Notes: generated by a model from the letters alone, not told the origin. Shown: positions 1 to 7,995, counted from the stretch's first letter. The stretch: DNA of 64,000 nucleotides from Nocardia shimofusensis NBRC 100134 (GCF_001613125.1 NZ_BDBT01000026.1:1-64000), one strand, 5' to 3'. Numbers and translations are program-made.

Positions 1-1
1 C

Positions 2-388
2 CCCGCCCCCGCCCCTGCGGCCGCGCCGCCGGTCGAGGCCGTCGCCGCTCAGGCTCCGCCGGTCTACGCGAACAACCTGGACGGCTGGATCCGTCAAGCG
101 CTGGACATCATGGCCGCCAAGGGCATCCCCGGCAGCTACGACGGCATCTACCGCAACATCATGCGCGAGTCCACCGGCAACCCCCAGGCGATCAACCTGT
201 GGGACTCCAACGCCGCCGCGGGCATCCCGTCCAAGGGCCTGCTCCAGGTGATCGACCCCACCTTCGCCGCGTACCACGTCGAGGGCACGCCGTTCGACAT
301 CTGGAACCCGGTCTCCAATATCGTCGCCGCCTGCAACTACGCCGCGCACCGCTACGGCAGCATGGACAACGTCAACAGCGCCTACTGA
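2..388 (+). CDS. Secreted transglycosylase SLT-domain protein, C-terminal part (5' end outside window)
   Basis: The frame is open from the window edge to TGA at 386-388, so only the last 128 residues are visible. It opens with a Pro/Ala-rich linker (PAPAPAAAPP), followed by a compact lysozyme-like SLT domain with the ARE-like motif MRESTGNP (the Glu is the expected catalytic acid) and GLLQVIDPTFAAYH. Such proteins cleave the glycan backbone of peptidoglycan and are exported in Nocardia and mycobacteria. The signal peptide and any N-terminal domain lie upstream and cannot be judged. A stem-loop at 457-480 follows the gene. The family call is firm; the substrate role is inferred from the family. 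Confidence 0.85.
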   Translation, partial: PAPAPAAAPPVEAVAAQAPPVYANNLDGWIRQALDIMAAKGIPGSYDGIYRNIMRESTGNPQAINLWDSNAAAGIPSKGLLQVIDPTFAAYHVEGTPFDIWNPVSNIVAACNYAAHRYGSMDNVNSAY

Positions 389-456
389 TCCCCGCGCTGA
401 TCATCCCGCCCGGATCATCCGCGCTCCGCGCACGCACGCCCCGCCCCAGGCTCGCC

Positions 457-480
457 CGGCCGACGGCGGGGCGTCGGCCG
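457..480 (+). terminator. Stem-loop between the transglycosylase and the next gene
   Basis: An 8-bp perfect inverted repeat (CGGCCGAC at 457-464, GTCGGCCG at 473-480) with an 8-nt GC loop lies about 70 bp after the transglycosylase stop. There is no U-tract, as is common for actinobacterial terminators. It ends 12 bp before the next start, so an effect on that gene's leader is also possible. Confidence 0.4.
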
Positions 481-492
481 TAAAATGCCCGG

Positions 493-843
493 GTGGCCGA
501 TCACGCGCATACCCCCGATCACGCGCATACCGCCGATTTCGCCCACAACACCGTCTCGGCCGGCCGCCGCGCGGAAAAAGCCCGGCGTTTGGCCGTCTAC
601 CTGTGGGACCGCGACATCAGCGCGACCGAACTGCGCGCGATGCCTCCGGCGGCGCTGCGCAAACTGGCCAGGGCCGCGCAGACCAATCCCCCCAGCACCG
701 ACGAGACCTGGCAGGCGGTCGCCGCACTGCTCGACGAGAAGGCCGCGTGGGCAGGCCGTCACCCCGGCCACCCGGCCGCCCGCCGCGCTCATCCGGGCGA
801 GAAACTGCTGTGGGTGAAGCCCCCGATCACCCCCTGGTCGTGA
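493..843 (+). CDS. Small hypothetical protein with His-rich N-terminus
   Basis: A 116-aa frame with GTG start at 493. The first 16 residues repeat a D-H-A-H-T unit, encoded by two near-identical 15-bp stretches 18 bp apart, so the N-terminus carries closely spaced HxH pairs. The rest looks like a small helical protein (AEKARRLAVYLWDRDISATEL, then LRKLARAAQ and TWQAVAALLDEKAAWA), which resembles small conserved Nocardia proteins but no family I can name. The HxH pairs could bind metal; that is inference. No ribosome binding site is obvious. Function unknown. Confidence 0.55.
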   Translation: MADHAHTPDHAHTADFAHNTVSAGRRAEKARRLAVYLWDRDISATELRAMPPAALRKLARAAQTNPPSTDETWQAVAALLDEKAAWAGRHPGHPAARRAHPGEKLLWVKPPITPWS

Positions 844-898
844 CTCCGGCCGTCCACCGCGCGTTCGCCGTAGTCACCGGGCCGGGCATCACGATCGG

Positions 899-1414
899 CT
901 AGGCGTCACAGGGGTCGGCGTCACAGGGGTCGGCGTCACAGGAGTCGGTCTCGTCACACACGTCGTCGGAGTTCTCGGCCGACGGCACGACTCGGTCGGC
1001 GAGTTCCCGCAAGGCGCGCGCCTGATCCTCGGTCATCGGATCGATGAACAAGGTGCGGACCAGTTCGACGTGATGGGGCGCGGCCCGCTCGAGTGCGGCC
1101 CGTCCGGCGGCGGTCAGTTCGACGAGGACGCCGCGCGCGTCCTCGGGCGAGGGCGTGCGCTCGACCAGACCGCGCGCGTCCATCCTGGCCAGATGCTTGG
1201 AGAGCCTGCTCTTCTCCCAGCGCACCTCGGCCGCGAGATCTTTGGCGCGCATCCGGCCCGCCGGCGCGGCCGAGAGCGGTACCAGCAGGTCGTAGTCGGC
1301 CAGGGACAATCCATCGCGTGCCAGACCCGCGGCGATCGCGGCATCCATCCGGAGCCTGATGCGGATATAGGCTTGCCAGGTCCGCTGCTCTTCCTCACTC
1401 AGCCATCGCGTCAC
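899..1414 (-). CDS. MarR family transcriptional regulator with Cys/Asp repeat tail
   Basis: A 171-aa protein with GTG start at 1414. It has the MarR winged helix: LSLADYDLLVPLSAAP, recognition-helix region LAAEVRWEKSRLSKHLARMDARGLV, and wing with RTPSPEDARGVLVELTAAG. A TAGACT-like -10 lies about 7 nt before the start, suggesting leaderless transcription. The unusual part is the last 25 residues, where the DNA is a 15-bp tandem repeat (902-946) giving repeated C-D-A-D-P units, with four or more cysteines beside acidic residues. The repeat could be slippage of the 3' end or a metal- or redox-sensing tail. No target gene is adjacent on the same strand. Confidence 0.88.
   Translation of the reverse strand: MTRWLSEEEQRTWQAYIRIRLRMDAAIAAGLARDGLSLADYDLLVPLSAAPAGRMRAKDLAAEVRWEKSRLSKHLARMDARGLVERTPSPEDARGVLVELTAAGRAALERAAPHHVELVRTLFIDPMTEDQARALRELADRVVPSAENSDDVCDETDSCDADPCDADPCDA
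902..946. repeat. 15-bp tandem repeat, three copies, coding
   Basis: Unit GGCGTCACAGGGGTC at 902-916 and 917-931, and with one change at 932-946. It encodes the C-D-A-D-P tail of the MarR regulator read on the minus strand. Confidence 0.9.
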
Positions 1415-1603
1415 CGCCCCAGTCTACCGATTGGTTGACATGGACACCACACGCGAGACGATGCGGTCGCTCGCTTCGCATCGTTGCCTGTTCAGCCTTC
1501 GCGCGGTTGACAACTCAGCGACCCATCGCAACAGTGGGTGCGGCGTCGGGACCCTCGACGCCGCTCACCGCAGCACATCACCGCAGCAGACACAGAGGAA
1601 TAA

Positions 1604-1897
1604 ATGAACGTTCGCCGGCTCCTTGTCAGCACCGCCGCCGCGGGCCTGACGCTCGTCGCGGCCCCCGCCATGGCCTCCGCCAACACCGGTTCCGCGGGAA
1701 CCGGCTCCTCCGCCATCGACACCGGTCTGATCATGACCGGTTCGGCTGGTCTGTCCCAGACCGGTTCCGCGGGTGGAGCCTTCGCCAACTGCGACGACGC
1801 CCGCGCCGCGGGCCGTGCCCCGATTTTCCGCGGCGAACCGGGCTACGGCCCGCACCTGGACCCCGACGGCGACGGATTCGCCTGCCCGACGGTCTGA
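1604..1897 (+). CDS. Exported Excalibur-domain protein
   Basis: 97 aa, ATG at 1604. Residues 1-26 form a signal peptide (MNVRRLLVSTAAAGLTL then cleavage after AMASA). A Gly/Ser/Thr linker follows with three TGSAG-like repeats, then a C-terminal Excalibur domain (about 62-97): NCDDARAAG, then DPDGDGFACP. This carries the paired cysteines and the DxDxDGxxC calcium-binding loop typical of the family. Such proteins act outside the membrane in Gram-positive bacteria; the exact role is unknown. A strong two-way terminator at 1922-1960 closes the gene. Confidence 0.87.
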   Translation: MNVRRLLVSTAAAGLTLVAAPAMASANTGSAGTGSSAIDTGLIMTGSAGLSQTGSAGGAFANCDDARAAGRAPIFRGEPGYGPHLDPDGDGFACPTV

Positions 1898-1921
1898 TTC
1901 AACCGGATCGTGGCCGAAGAC

Positions 1922-1960
1922 AAGAACACCCGGTGTGGCGAGGCCACACCGGGTGTTCTT
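1922..1960. terminator. Bidirectional terminator, 18-bp perfect stem
   Basis: An 18-bp perfect inverted repeat (1922-1939 and 1943-1960) with the 3-nt loop GAG lies between the convergent Excalibur gene and the small DUF3618 gene. It sits 25 bp after the first stop and 13 bp after the second, so it can serve both. Confidence 0.88.
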
Positions 1961-1972
1961 CGTTCGCGACGG

Positions 1973-2194
1973 TCAGCGGAAGAGCTTGACCAGCACCAGG
2001 CCCACCACCAGCGCACCCGCTCCGATCAGCGAGTACTTCACCTTCGGCTGATTGAGCTTCGCCATGACCACCGCCTTGGTGTCGTCGGCGATCCGCTGCG
2101 GATCGGCGCGCACCGCGATCTCGTCGAGCGTGCTCGCCAGCCGCGTGCGAGCCTCTTCGATCTCCCGCTCGATCCGCTCGGTATCCCTACCCAC
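1973..2194 (-). CDS. DUF3618 family small membrane-anchored protein
   Basis: 73 aa. Start chosen at GTG 2194, because a GAGGAGG ribosome binding site lies 6 nt upstream and homology begins there (GRDTERIEREIEEARTRLA, then STLDEIAVRADPQRI). The family pattern is an amphipathic N-terminal helix with the DLD-like STLDEI segment, then one membrane helix near the C-terminus (YSLIGAGALVVGLVLVKLF). These proteins are common in actinobacteria and probably envelope-associated; the molecular function is unknown. A second DUF3618 protein lies at 63489-63881. Confidence 0.82.
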   Translation of the reverse strand: MGRDTERIEREIEEARTRLASTLDEIAVRADPQRIADDTKAVVMAKLNQPKVKYSLIGAGALVVGLVLVKLFR

Positions 2195-2351
2195 GTCATT
2201 CCTCCTCGTCGATTGGCGTGCCGCCGGGCGCGAACCGGGCCCGGACTCCACCGAGATGTCCCGGCCGGGAAACCCGGCGGTTCGCGAATCACCAGGGCTC
2301 GCGCACGAGTGTATCGGCCCGTCGCGCGGCGGTTCGGTTACCGTGCAGGAC

Positions 2352-2822
2352 GTGACGAACCAACGACTCGCCCCCGGTGACATCGCTCCCGCCTTCACCC
2401 TGCCCGACGCCGACGGCAACGAGGTCTCGCTCGCCGATTACCGCGGCCGCAAGGTCGTCGTCTACTTCTACCCGGCCGCGAGCACGCCCGGCTGCACCAA
2501 GCAGGCCTGCGACTTCCGTGACAGCCTCGCCGAACTGAACGAGGCGGGCATCGACGTGGTCGGCATCTCCCCCGACAAGCCCGCCAAACTGGCCAAGTTC
2601 CGCGACGCCGAGGCGCTGACCTTCCCGCTGCTGTCGGACCCCGAGCGCGCGGTGCTGACCGAGTGGGGCGCCTTCGGCGAGAAGAAGATGTACGGCAAGA
2701 CCGTCACCGGCGTCATCCGCTCCACGTTCCTCGTCGACGAACAGGGCAGGATCGAGGTGGCCCAGTACAACGTGCGCGCCACCGGTCACGTGGCCAAGCT
2801 GCGTCGCGACCTGGCGGTCTGA
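2352..2822 (+). CDS. bcp: Thioredoxin-dependent thiol peroxidase (Bcp/PrxQ)
   Basis: 156 aa from GTG 2352; an in-frame GTG at 2343 is the alternative. The start fits the length of mycobacterial Bcp. It is a thioredoxin-fold peroxiredoxin: APAFTLPDADGNEVSL, then FYPAASTPGCTKQACDFRD. The peroxidatic Cys is in TPGCT and the resolving Cys sits five residues later (CTKQAC), the PrxQ arrangement. The conserved GVIRSTFLVD and C-terminal GHVAKLRRDL follow. It reduces H2O2 and organic hydroperoxides in the cytosol using thioredoxin. It is a single gene with no cofactor neighbour. Confidence 0.93.
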   Translation: MTNQRLAPGDIAPAFTLPDADGNEVSLADYRGRKVVVYFYPAASTPGCTKQACDFRDSLAELNEAGIDVVGISPDKPAKLAKFRDAEALTFPLLSDPERAVLTEWGAFGEKKMYGKTVTGVIRSTFLVDEQGRIEVAQYNVRATGHVAKLRRDLAV

Positions 2823-2857
2823 GTTCGCCCCACAGCGCGCCGTCACCGGCGGCGCGC

Positions 2858-3646
2858 TCAGCCCTTCGCCGCGCTCCCGTTCACCGGGTCTTCGCCCGCG
2901 CCGAATCCGTGTGCCGCGAGGTAGCGTTCGTAGCCGTCGAGCATCCGGTCCAGGCCGAATTCGAAATCGGCTCGCGTCCAGTCGATGTCACCGTCGAAGG
3001 CGCGGTGGGTGAGCGCCGAGACCAACGCGGGGAACCGCGCGGGGTCGAGCACCGAGAGCAACGTGCCCTCGAGGTCGTAGTCCTCGCCCTGGTCGGCGAC
3101 GATGTCCTTGGCCGCCCAGGACCGGCCGAGAACGTAGAGCGAGAGATTCAGCACCAGCTGTAGCCGGACGGATTCCGGCAGGTTCGTCCGCCCCAGCGCC
3201 GCCAGCCCCGCTTCCAGCCACGCCATGTTGTTGGGACCCATGGGCGGACCGGCCATCGGGATGTCCAGATACCACGAATGCCGGGCGAGGATGTCGAATT
3301 CCGCGAGCGCCCAGGCTCGCAGCCCGGCCCGCCAGCCCCCGGCGGCCGCGATCTCCGGCGGCCGGCCGATGACGCGGTCCAGGACCAACGTCACCAGCGT
3401 CTGCTTGCTGTCGACATAGCGGTACAGCGACATAGCGGTGAAACCGAGTTCCTTGGCGATCCGGCTCATCGACAGCGCCGGGACCCCCTCCGCGTCGGCC
3501 AACGCGATGGCCGTGTCGAGGATCTGGTCCAGGGTGAGCCCCCGTTTGGGGCCGCGTTCCCCCTCCTGCGCCAGGCCCCACAGCAACGCGATCGGCTTGG
3601 GCAGCTCGATCGGCGGGGTTCCGGCGGCATCCTCCGACCTGGTCAT
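2858..3646 (-). CDS. TetR family repressor with Tet-repressor-type C-terminal domain
   Basis: 262 aa, ATG at 3646. The N-terminal HTH (about residues 38-85) reads ILDTAIALADAEGVPALS, then RIAKELGFTAMSLYRYVDSKQTL. The ligand domain is of the TetR_C type found next to drug exporters (GWRAGLRAWALAEFDILARHSWYLDI). It is divergent from an ABC exporter pair, with a 107-bp shared spacer holding the dyad at 3715-3737, so it is the likely local repressor, relieved by a drug-like ligand. The ligand cannot be read from sequence. Confidence 0.92.
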   Translation of the reverse strand: MTRSEDAAGTPPIELPKPIALLWGLAQEGERGPKRGLTLDQILDTAIALADAEGVPALSMSRIAKELGFTAMSLYRYVDSKQTLVTLVLDRVIGRPPEIAAAGGWRAGLRAWALAEFDILARHSWYLDIPMAGPPMGPNNMAWLEAGLAALGRTNLPESVRLQLVLNLSLYVLGRSWAAKDIVADQGEDYDLEGTLLSVLDPARFPALVSALTHRAFDGDIDWTRADFEFGLDRMLDGYERYLAAHGFGAGEDPVNGSAAKG

Positions 3647-3714
3647 CCCTGTCCTCCTTCCGCGTCGACTCTAGCCGGGCTCCGGGGTTGCGCCGTTCAA
3701 CTGCTTAGCCTATA

Positions 3715-3737
3715 AACTGTATTCATCATAAACAGTT
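3715..3737. promoter_or_regulatory. Candidate TetR operator in the divergent promoter
   Basis: Inverted repeat AACTGT-N11-ACAGTT in an AT-rich stretch that also holds a TATAAA hexamer at 3711-3716. It ends 16 bp before the exporter ATG. Position and symmetry suit a TetR dimer; binding is inferred. Confidence 0.55.
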
Positions 3738-3753
3738 CTTGGGAGAGGTTCAC

Positions 3754-4713
3754 ATGACCACCCGGCCCACCTCCGCACTCACCGTGCGCCAGTTGCGCAA
3801 GTCCTACGGCGAGCATCGCGTGCTCGACGGAATCGACCTGGAAGTCCCTACGGGAACAATTTTTTCGTTGCTCGGTCCGAACGGCGCGGGCAAGACCACC
3901 CTGGTCCGCATCCTGGCCACGCTCACCGCCCCCGACGCCGGCGAGGTCCGGATCTTCGGCCACGACCCGGTGCGCGAGGCTGCCGCCGTGCGCGGCTCGA
4001 TCGGTGTCACCGGTCAGTTCGCCGCCGTCGACAAAGTCCTGACCGGCGCGGAGAATCTGCAACTGACCGGCAGGCTTCTGCACCTGCCCCGCGAACAGAT
4101 CCGCGCACGCCGAGACGAACTGCTCGCGCGCTTCGATCTCGTCGCCGCCGCGGGCAAATCCGCCGAGACCTACTCCGGCGGCATGCGCCGACGCCTGGAT
4201 CTGGCGATGAGCCTGATGGGCCGTCCCCGCCTGGTGTTCCTGGACGAGCCGACCACCGGCCTCGACCCGCGCAGCCGTCGCGAGCTGTGGGCGGTGATCC
4301 GGGAACTGGCCGCCGAGGGCGTGACCATCCTGCTCACCACCCAGTACCTCGAGGAGGCCGACCAGCTCGCCGACCGCATCGCGGTGCTCGACGGTGGCCG
4401 GATCGTCGCCGAGGGCACGGCCGCGGAACTCAAACAACGCGTGCCCGGTGGCCACATCGCGGTGTTCTTCGCCGACGCGGCCACCTTGACGGCCGCCACC
4501 CGCGCGCTCGGCGGCGCCGGCCACCACACCGACCCCGCACAGCTGTCCGTGCGCATTCCCTCCGACGGCAGCGCCGCCGACATCAAGCGCACGCTCGACC
4601 GCCTGGCAGATCACGACGTCTCCATCGAGCGCCTGGCCGTGCACACCCCCGATCTCGACGACGTCTTCTTCGCCCTCACCGGGCACCCCACCACCGCAGC
4701 CCCCGCGGCCTGA
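3754..4713 (+). CDS. Daunorubicin-resistance-type ABC transporter ATP-binding protein
   Basis: 319 aa; ATG 3754 chosen because GGGAGAGG lies 5-12 nt upstream. ABC ATPase with Walker A GPNGAGKTT (41-49), Q-loop region, signature YSGGMRRRLDLA (about 139-150), Walker B LVFLDEPTTGLDPRSR (about 157) and H-loop-type LLTTQYLEEADQLADR. The extended C-terminus with ERLAVHTPDLDDVFFALTG is typical of the DrrA subfamily. It works with the following permease to export drugs or lipids, and is controlled by the divergent TetR protein. The substrate is unknown. Confidence 0.93.
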   Translation: MTTRPTSALTVRQLRKSYGEHRVLDGIDLEVPTGTIFSLLGPNGAGKTTLVRILATLTAPDAGEVRIFGHDPVREAAAVRGSIGVTGQFAAVDKVLTGAENLQLTGRLLHLPREQIRARRDELLARFDLVAAAGKSAETYSGGMRRRLDLAMSLMGRPRLVFLDEPTTGLDPRSRRELWAVIRELAAEGVTILLTTQYLEEADQLADRIAVLDGGRIVAEGTAAELKQRVPGGHIAVFFADAATLTAATRALGGAGHHTDPAQLSVRIPSDGSAADIKRTLDRLADHDVSIERLAVHTPDLDDVFFALTGHPTTAAPAA

Positions 4714-4745
4714 CCCGTCCGCGCCCGAACGAGAAGAGATCCACC

Positions 4746-5555
4746 ATGACCGTTACGGCCCCGGCCGCGCGTCCACCTCTGCACCAGCGGGCGCTGCGCA
4801 CCGCCCAGGACAGTCTGACCATGCTCGACCGCAATCTCCGGCACACCAGGCGCAGCCCGGACACGATGATCATGACCCTGGCGCTGCCGATCGTCATCCT
4901 GCTGATGTTCGTCTACGTCTTCGGCGGCGCGATGAATGCCGGTGAGAGCGCCTACATCGACTACGTGGTGCCGGGAATCATCCTGCTGTGCGCGGGATTC
5001 GGCGCATCGACCACCGGCGTCACCATCGCCGTCGACCTCGCCGAAGGCATCGTCGACCGGTTCCGCGCGATGGACATCGCACGCTCGGCAGTGCTCACCG
5101 GTCATGTCGCCGAGAGCGTGCTGCGCAATCTGGTCACCACCGGCATCGTGATCGCGGTCGCGGTGGCGATCGGATTCCGCCCGACCGCCGATCCGCTGCG
5201 CTGGCTCGGCGCCATCGCGGTGATCGCGATGTTCGTGCTGGCACTGTCCTGGGTCGCCGCGGCGCTCGGGCTGCTGGCCCGGAATCCGGAGGCGGCCAAC
5301 GGCTTCAGCTTCGTCTTCATGTTCCTGCCCTATGTGAGCAGCGCGTTCGTCCCGACCGAAACGATGCCGAGCGCGCTGCACTCCTTCGCCGAGAACCAGC
5401 CGGTGACCCCGGTGATCGAAACGGTGCGCGGCCTGCTCATGGGCACCGAGATCGGCGACAGCGCCCTGCTCGCGATCGCCTGGTGCGGCGGCATCGCCCT
5501 GGCCGGCTATCTGGCGGCCCGACTGCTGTTCCAGCGCCGCACCACAGCCGCGTGA
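4746..5555 (+). CDS. ABC-2 type permease (DrrB-like)
   Basis: 269 aa, ATG 4746, 32 bp after the ATPase gene, so the two form an operon. The first 40 residues are cytosolic. About six membrane helices follow (for example TLALPIVILLMFVYVFGG and LGAIAVIAMFVLALSWVAAAL), with the ABC-2 signature region near NPEAANGFSFVFMFLPYVSSAFVP. It forms the membrane channel of the exporter. A stem-loop at 5561-5600 terminates the operon. Confidence 0.91.
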   Translation: MTVTAPAARPPLHQRALRTAQDSLTMLDRNLRHTRRSPDTMIMTLALPIVILLMFVYVFGGAMNAGESAYIDYVVPGIILLCAGFGASTTGVTIAVDLAEGIVDRFRAMDIARSAVLTGHVAESVLRNLVTTGIVIAVAVAIGFRPTADPLRWLGAIAVIAMFVLALSWVAAALGLLARNPEAANGFSFVFMFLPYVSSAFVPTETMPSALHSFAENQPVTPVIETVRGLLMGTEIGDSALLAIAWCGGIALAGYLAARLLFQRRTTAA

Positions 5556-5560
5556 TCGGA

Positions 5561-5600
5561 CGTTTCGCCGGAGCAGAGCAGGTCAGGCTCCGGCGAAACG
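5561..5600. terminator. Bidirectional terminator, 14-bp perfect stem
   Basis: Arms at 5561-5574 and 5587-5600 (CGTTTCGCCGGAGC and its complement) with a 12-nt loop, between convergent genes. It overlaps the last codons of the minus-strand gene that ends at 5583. Confidence 0.82.
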
Positions 5601-6920
5601 CTGTGCTGCCCACTGCGCGATCAGCCGCACATGGTTGTCCCACCACCGGTAGGACTCGGGGGTGAAGGCGGGCGGTGGCGGCGCCTCGCCGGGAAACAGC
5701 AGCAAGGCGTCCGGATCACCCAGCGTGGGTTCGGTGGGCAGACCCGCGCCGGGCAGCTCGCCGGGAGCCTCGACGACATCGGCCTGCGCGGTCTGGACCG
5801 GCTCCAGGCTCAGCGGGATGCCGGGTGCCTCCCAGCGGGTCTGCGACTGCGGCGAACGCAGCGCATACGAGGCATGCTGGACCTCTGCCACCTCCGCCGC
5901 ACGGAGGCACTCCGGGTCGACGCACTGGGGATCGGCTTCCTCCGGCCGCACCGGAGAGCGAGAGCCGGCGTCCGCCCGGTCGAAGGAGACGGTGTCACCG
6001 AAAATCTCGGTGTTGGCTGTCACCCGCGCGTCGTCGGAGGCGAGGGGACCACCGTCGCGCTGCTCGTTGTACAGTCCACCGCCCGCGTAGAGGCCCGCCG
6101 TGAGCAGCCCGCACGCGAGCGCGCCCACGGCCGTCGGCAACGCGGGCGCGAGCCGGTGGCGGGCGGGCGCGGCAACCTCGTCGCCTCCGTCGGCCAGATC
6201 GTCGAGCACCCACCTCGCCGCCCCGACAGCCGCCGCCGCGGGCGCGAGCGGACACGACAGCACCGGCACCCCCAGTCCTTCGACAGCCGCGCGCGCCTCG
6301 AACGAATCGGCGGCCGACCCGATCAACACCACCGCGTCCAACCGCACCCCGGCCGCCTCGCTCTGGTCGCTCGCCGCACGCACCACGTCACCGAGCGCCG
6401 CGACGGTTCCGGCCCGGCCGGTCGCCGCCAGCACCCGGCTGCGCGCGGCGTCGACCACCGTGCATGCCTGATATCCGGGCACCACGTCGCAGACCAGCAG
6501 GTCGCCGAATTCCGTCAGCGAGGGCAGATCGGCGGCGACGCTCAGATGCGCCGACGTCGACGGCACCAGCGCCGCGCCGTGCCAGCGACCTTCGGCCAGC
6601 CGGGTGACCACCGCCCTGCGCTGGGCGGTCTCCCGATAGACCACCGCCGCCCCCGCGATCGCCGAGTCGAGATCGCCGATCGGCTCGTCGCCGTCCTCGC
6701 CGGCCTCCGGACCCGCGGCCGATTCCCTCGCGTCCATGCGCCGCAGTTCGGCGGCCACCGCGTCGAGGGCGACCTCCACCGCCACGGCGATGTCCGCCGG
6801 ATCGGTTCCGGTCCTGACCACCCGGCGCACGAGCACCCGTTCGGCCCACCTGCCCCCGACCTCGGACAACGCCACCGCGCGGACCGCGCCGCGTTCGATC
6901 GAAGCTCCCAGAGTCACCAT
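5583..6920 (-). CDS. Actin-fold-like membrane-anchored hypothetical protein (DUF7159-like)
   Basis: 445 aa from ATG 6920 (MVTLGASIERGAVRAVAL). GTG starts a few codons upstream with a GGGGAAGG site are possible, and 6921-7224 otherwise shows no gene. The N-terminal ~290 residues have an ASKHA/actin-like feel (LGASIERGAVRAVALSE, LVCDVVPGYQACTVVD, VVLIGSAADS). One membrane helix follows (VGALACGLLTAGLYAGGGLY), then a Pro/Glu-rich C-terminal region of about 150 residues ending in a conserved-looking YRWWDNHVRLIAQWAA. This matches the outline of uncharacterised mycobacterial proteins; the family name is a guess and the function is unknown. Confidence 0.72.
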   Translation of the reverse strand: MVTLGASIERGAVRAVALSEVGGRWAERVLVRRVVRTGTDPADIAVAVEVALDAVAAELRRMDARESAAGPEAGEDGDEPIGDLDSAIAGAAVVYRETAQRRAVVTRLAEGRWHGAALVPSTSAHLSVAADLPSLTEFGDLLVCDVVPGYQACTVVDAARSRVLAATGRAGTVAALGDVVRAASDQSEAAGVRLDAVVLIGSAADSFEARAAVEGLGVPVLSCPLAPAAAAVGAARWVLDDLADGGDEVAAPARHRLAPALPTAVGALACGLLTAGLYAGGGLYNEQRDGGPLASDDARVTANTEIFGDTVSFDRADAGSRSPVRPEEADPQCVDPECLRAAEVAEVQHASYALRSPQSQTRWEAPGIPLSLEPVQTAQADVVEAPGELPGAGLPTEPTLGDPDALLLFPGEAPPPPAFTPESYRWWDNHVRLIAQWAAQRFAGA

Positions 6921-7212
6921 GAGTCGAGCCACCACACCCGCCTTCCCCGTCACCGTCTGCGCGGGCCTCGCTCGCCTTCGAACCTGCCCGCTCGAAACAT
7001 CCGCTCGAAAGAACACGAGCCGAACCCGCCTGGTCGAATCAGCACGGCCGGATCGGTACCCTGGATCGGCCCCCGAGGGCGCGACGATGCGCCTACCGAT
7101 TCACGCGTGCTCAGTTGGGGTTCGACACCACAACCGGTGTGGATGGGTGGGAGAAGTGACCGAAAACCGACCCGCCGATGATGCGGGCATATCGGCCTTC
7201 TATCGGTACCGC

Positions 7213-7227
7213 TAGCCTGGACGCGTG
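7213..7227 (+). promoter_or_regulatory. -10 element with leaderless GTG start
   Basis: TAGCCT at 7213-7218 lies 6 nt before the GTG at 7225 and there is no Shine-Dalgarno sequence, the layout of leaderless mRNAs in Mycobacteriales. Confidence 0.5.
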
Positions 7228-7920
7228 GAAGTGCAAGCGAAGGCCGAGGCGAAGCCCAGGAAGCGACACCTTGACCCCGCTTTGGAGATGCAGGACGACC
7301 CGCGGGAATTGATGCCGCGCAAGCGCCCCACTCAGGAGCGGAGCAAACGCAAATTCGACGCGCTGTTGCAGGCGTCGCGCGAATTGCTCGTCGAGGTCGG
7401 GTTCGAGTCGTTCACCTGTGAAGAGGTCGCGGCTCGCGCCGAGGTGCCGATCGGCACCCTGTATCAATTCTTCGCCAACAAATACGTGATCGTCTGCGAA
7501 CTCAACCGTCAGGATCTGGTGGCGGTCTCCCGGGAACTCGCCGATTTCCACGGCGAGATCCCCTCGCTGGACTGGTTGCGGCACATGAACCAATTCGTCG
7601 ACCATCTGGCCAGTCTGTGGGTGACCGACCCGTCCCGGCGGGAGGTGTGGCTGGCCATGCAGTCCACCCCGTCCACGCGGACCACCGGCGCGATCCACGA
7701 AAAGGAATTCGCCGAGGTCGTCTCGCAGATGCTGCGCCCGCTCACCCCGCGCACGCCGCGGGCCAGGCGCACCATGATGGCCGAGGTGCTCGTGCACGTC
7801 GTCTATTCGATGCTGAATTTCTCCGTCCAGGACGAGCAGTCGCACGCCGACGCCGTCGCCGAACTCAAACGGCTGATGGTCGCCTATCTTCTTGTCGCGG
7901 AAAAGGAATCGCGGTCCTGA
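7225..7920 (+). CDS. TetR family transcriptional regulator
   Basis: 231 aa from GTG 7225. A basic, disordered N-terminal extension of about 35 residues precedes the HTH (RKFDALLQASRELLVEVGFESF, then CEEVAARAEVPIGTLYQFFANKY). The C-terminal domain has no family I recognise. An internal ATG at 7312 would remove the extension. The stop codon lies inside the terminator stem at 7908-7937, and a 14-bp tandem repeat follows. No adjacent gene on the same strand suggests a target. Confidence 0.88.
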   Translation: MEVQAKAEAKPRKRHLDPALEMQDDPRELMPRKRPTQERSKRKFDALLQASRELLVEVGFESFTCEEVAARAEVPIGTLYQFFANKYVIVCELNRQDLVAVSRELADFHGEIPSLDWLRHMNQFVDHLASLWVTDPSRREVWLAMQSTPSTRTTGAIHEKEFAEVVSQMLRPLTPRTPRARRTMMAEVLVHVVYSMLNFSVQDEQSHADAVAELKRLMVAYLLVAEKESRS

Positions 7921-7937
7921 GATTCCAGGACCGCGAT
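7908..7937 (+). terminator. Terminator overlapping the TetR stop codon
   Basis: A 12-bp perfect stem (ATCGCGGTCCTG at 7908-7919, complement at 7926-7937) with a 6-nt loop; the TGA stop (7918-7920) is inside it. Confidence 0.75.
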
Positions 7938-7986
7938 GATCAGGAGCCGATGATCAGGAGCCGATGATCAGGAGCCGATGATCAGG
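7935..7986. repeat. 14-bp tandem repeat, 3.7 copies
   Basis: GATGATCAGGAGCC at 7935-7948, 7949-7962 and 7963-7976, then the first 10 bases again at 7977-7986. It lies between the TetR terminator and the acpS stop and is non-coding. It may vary in copy number between strains. Confidence 0.92.
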
Positions 7987-7995
7987 GCTGTGTGT

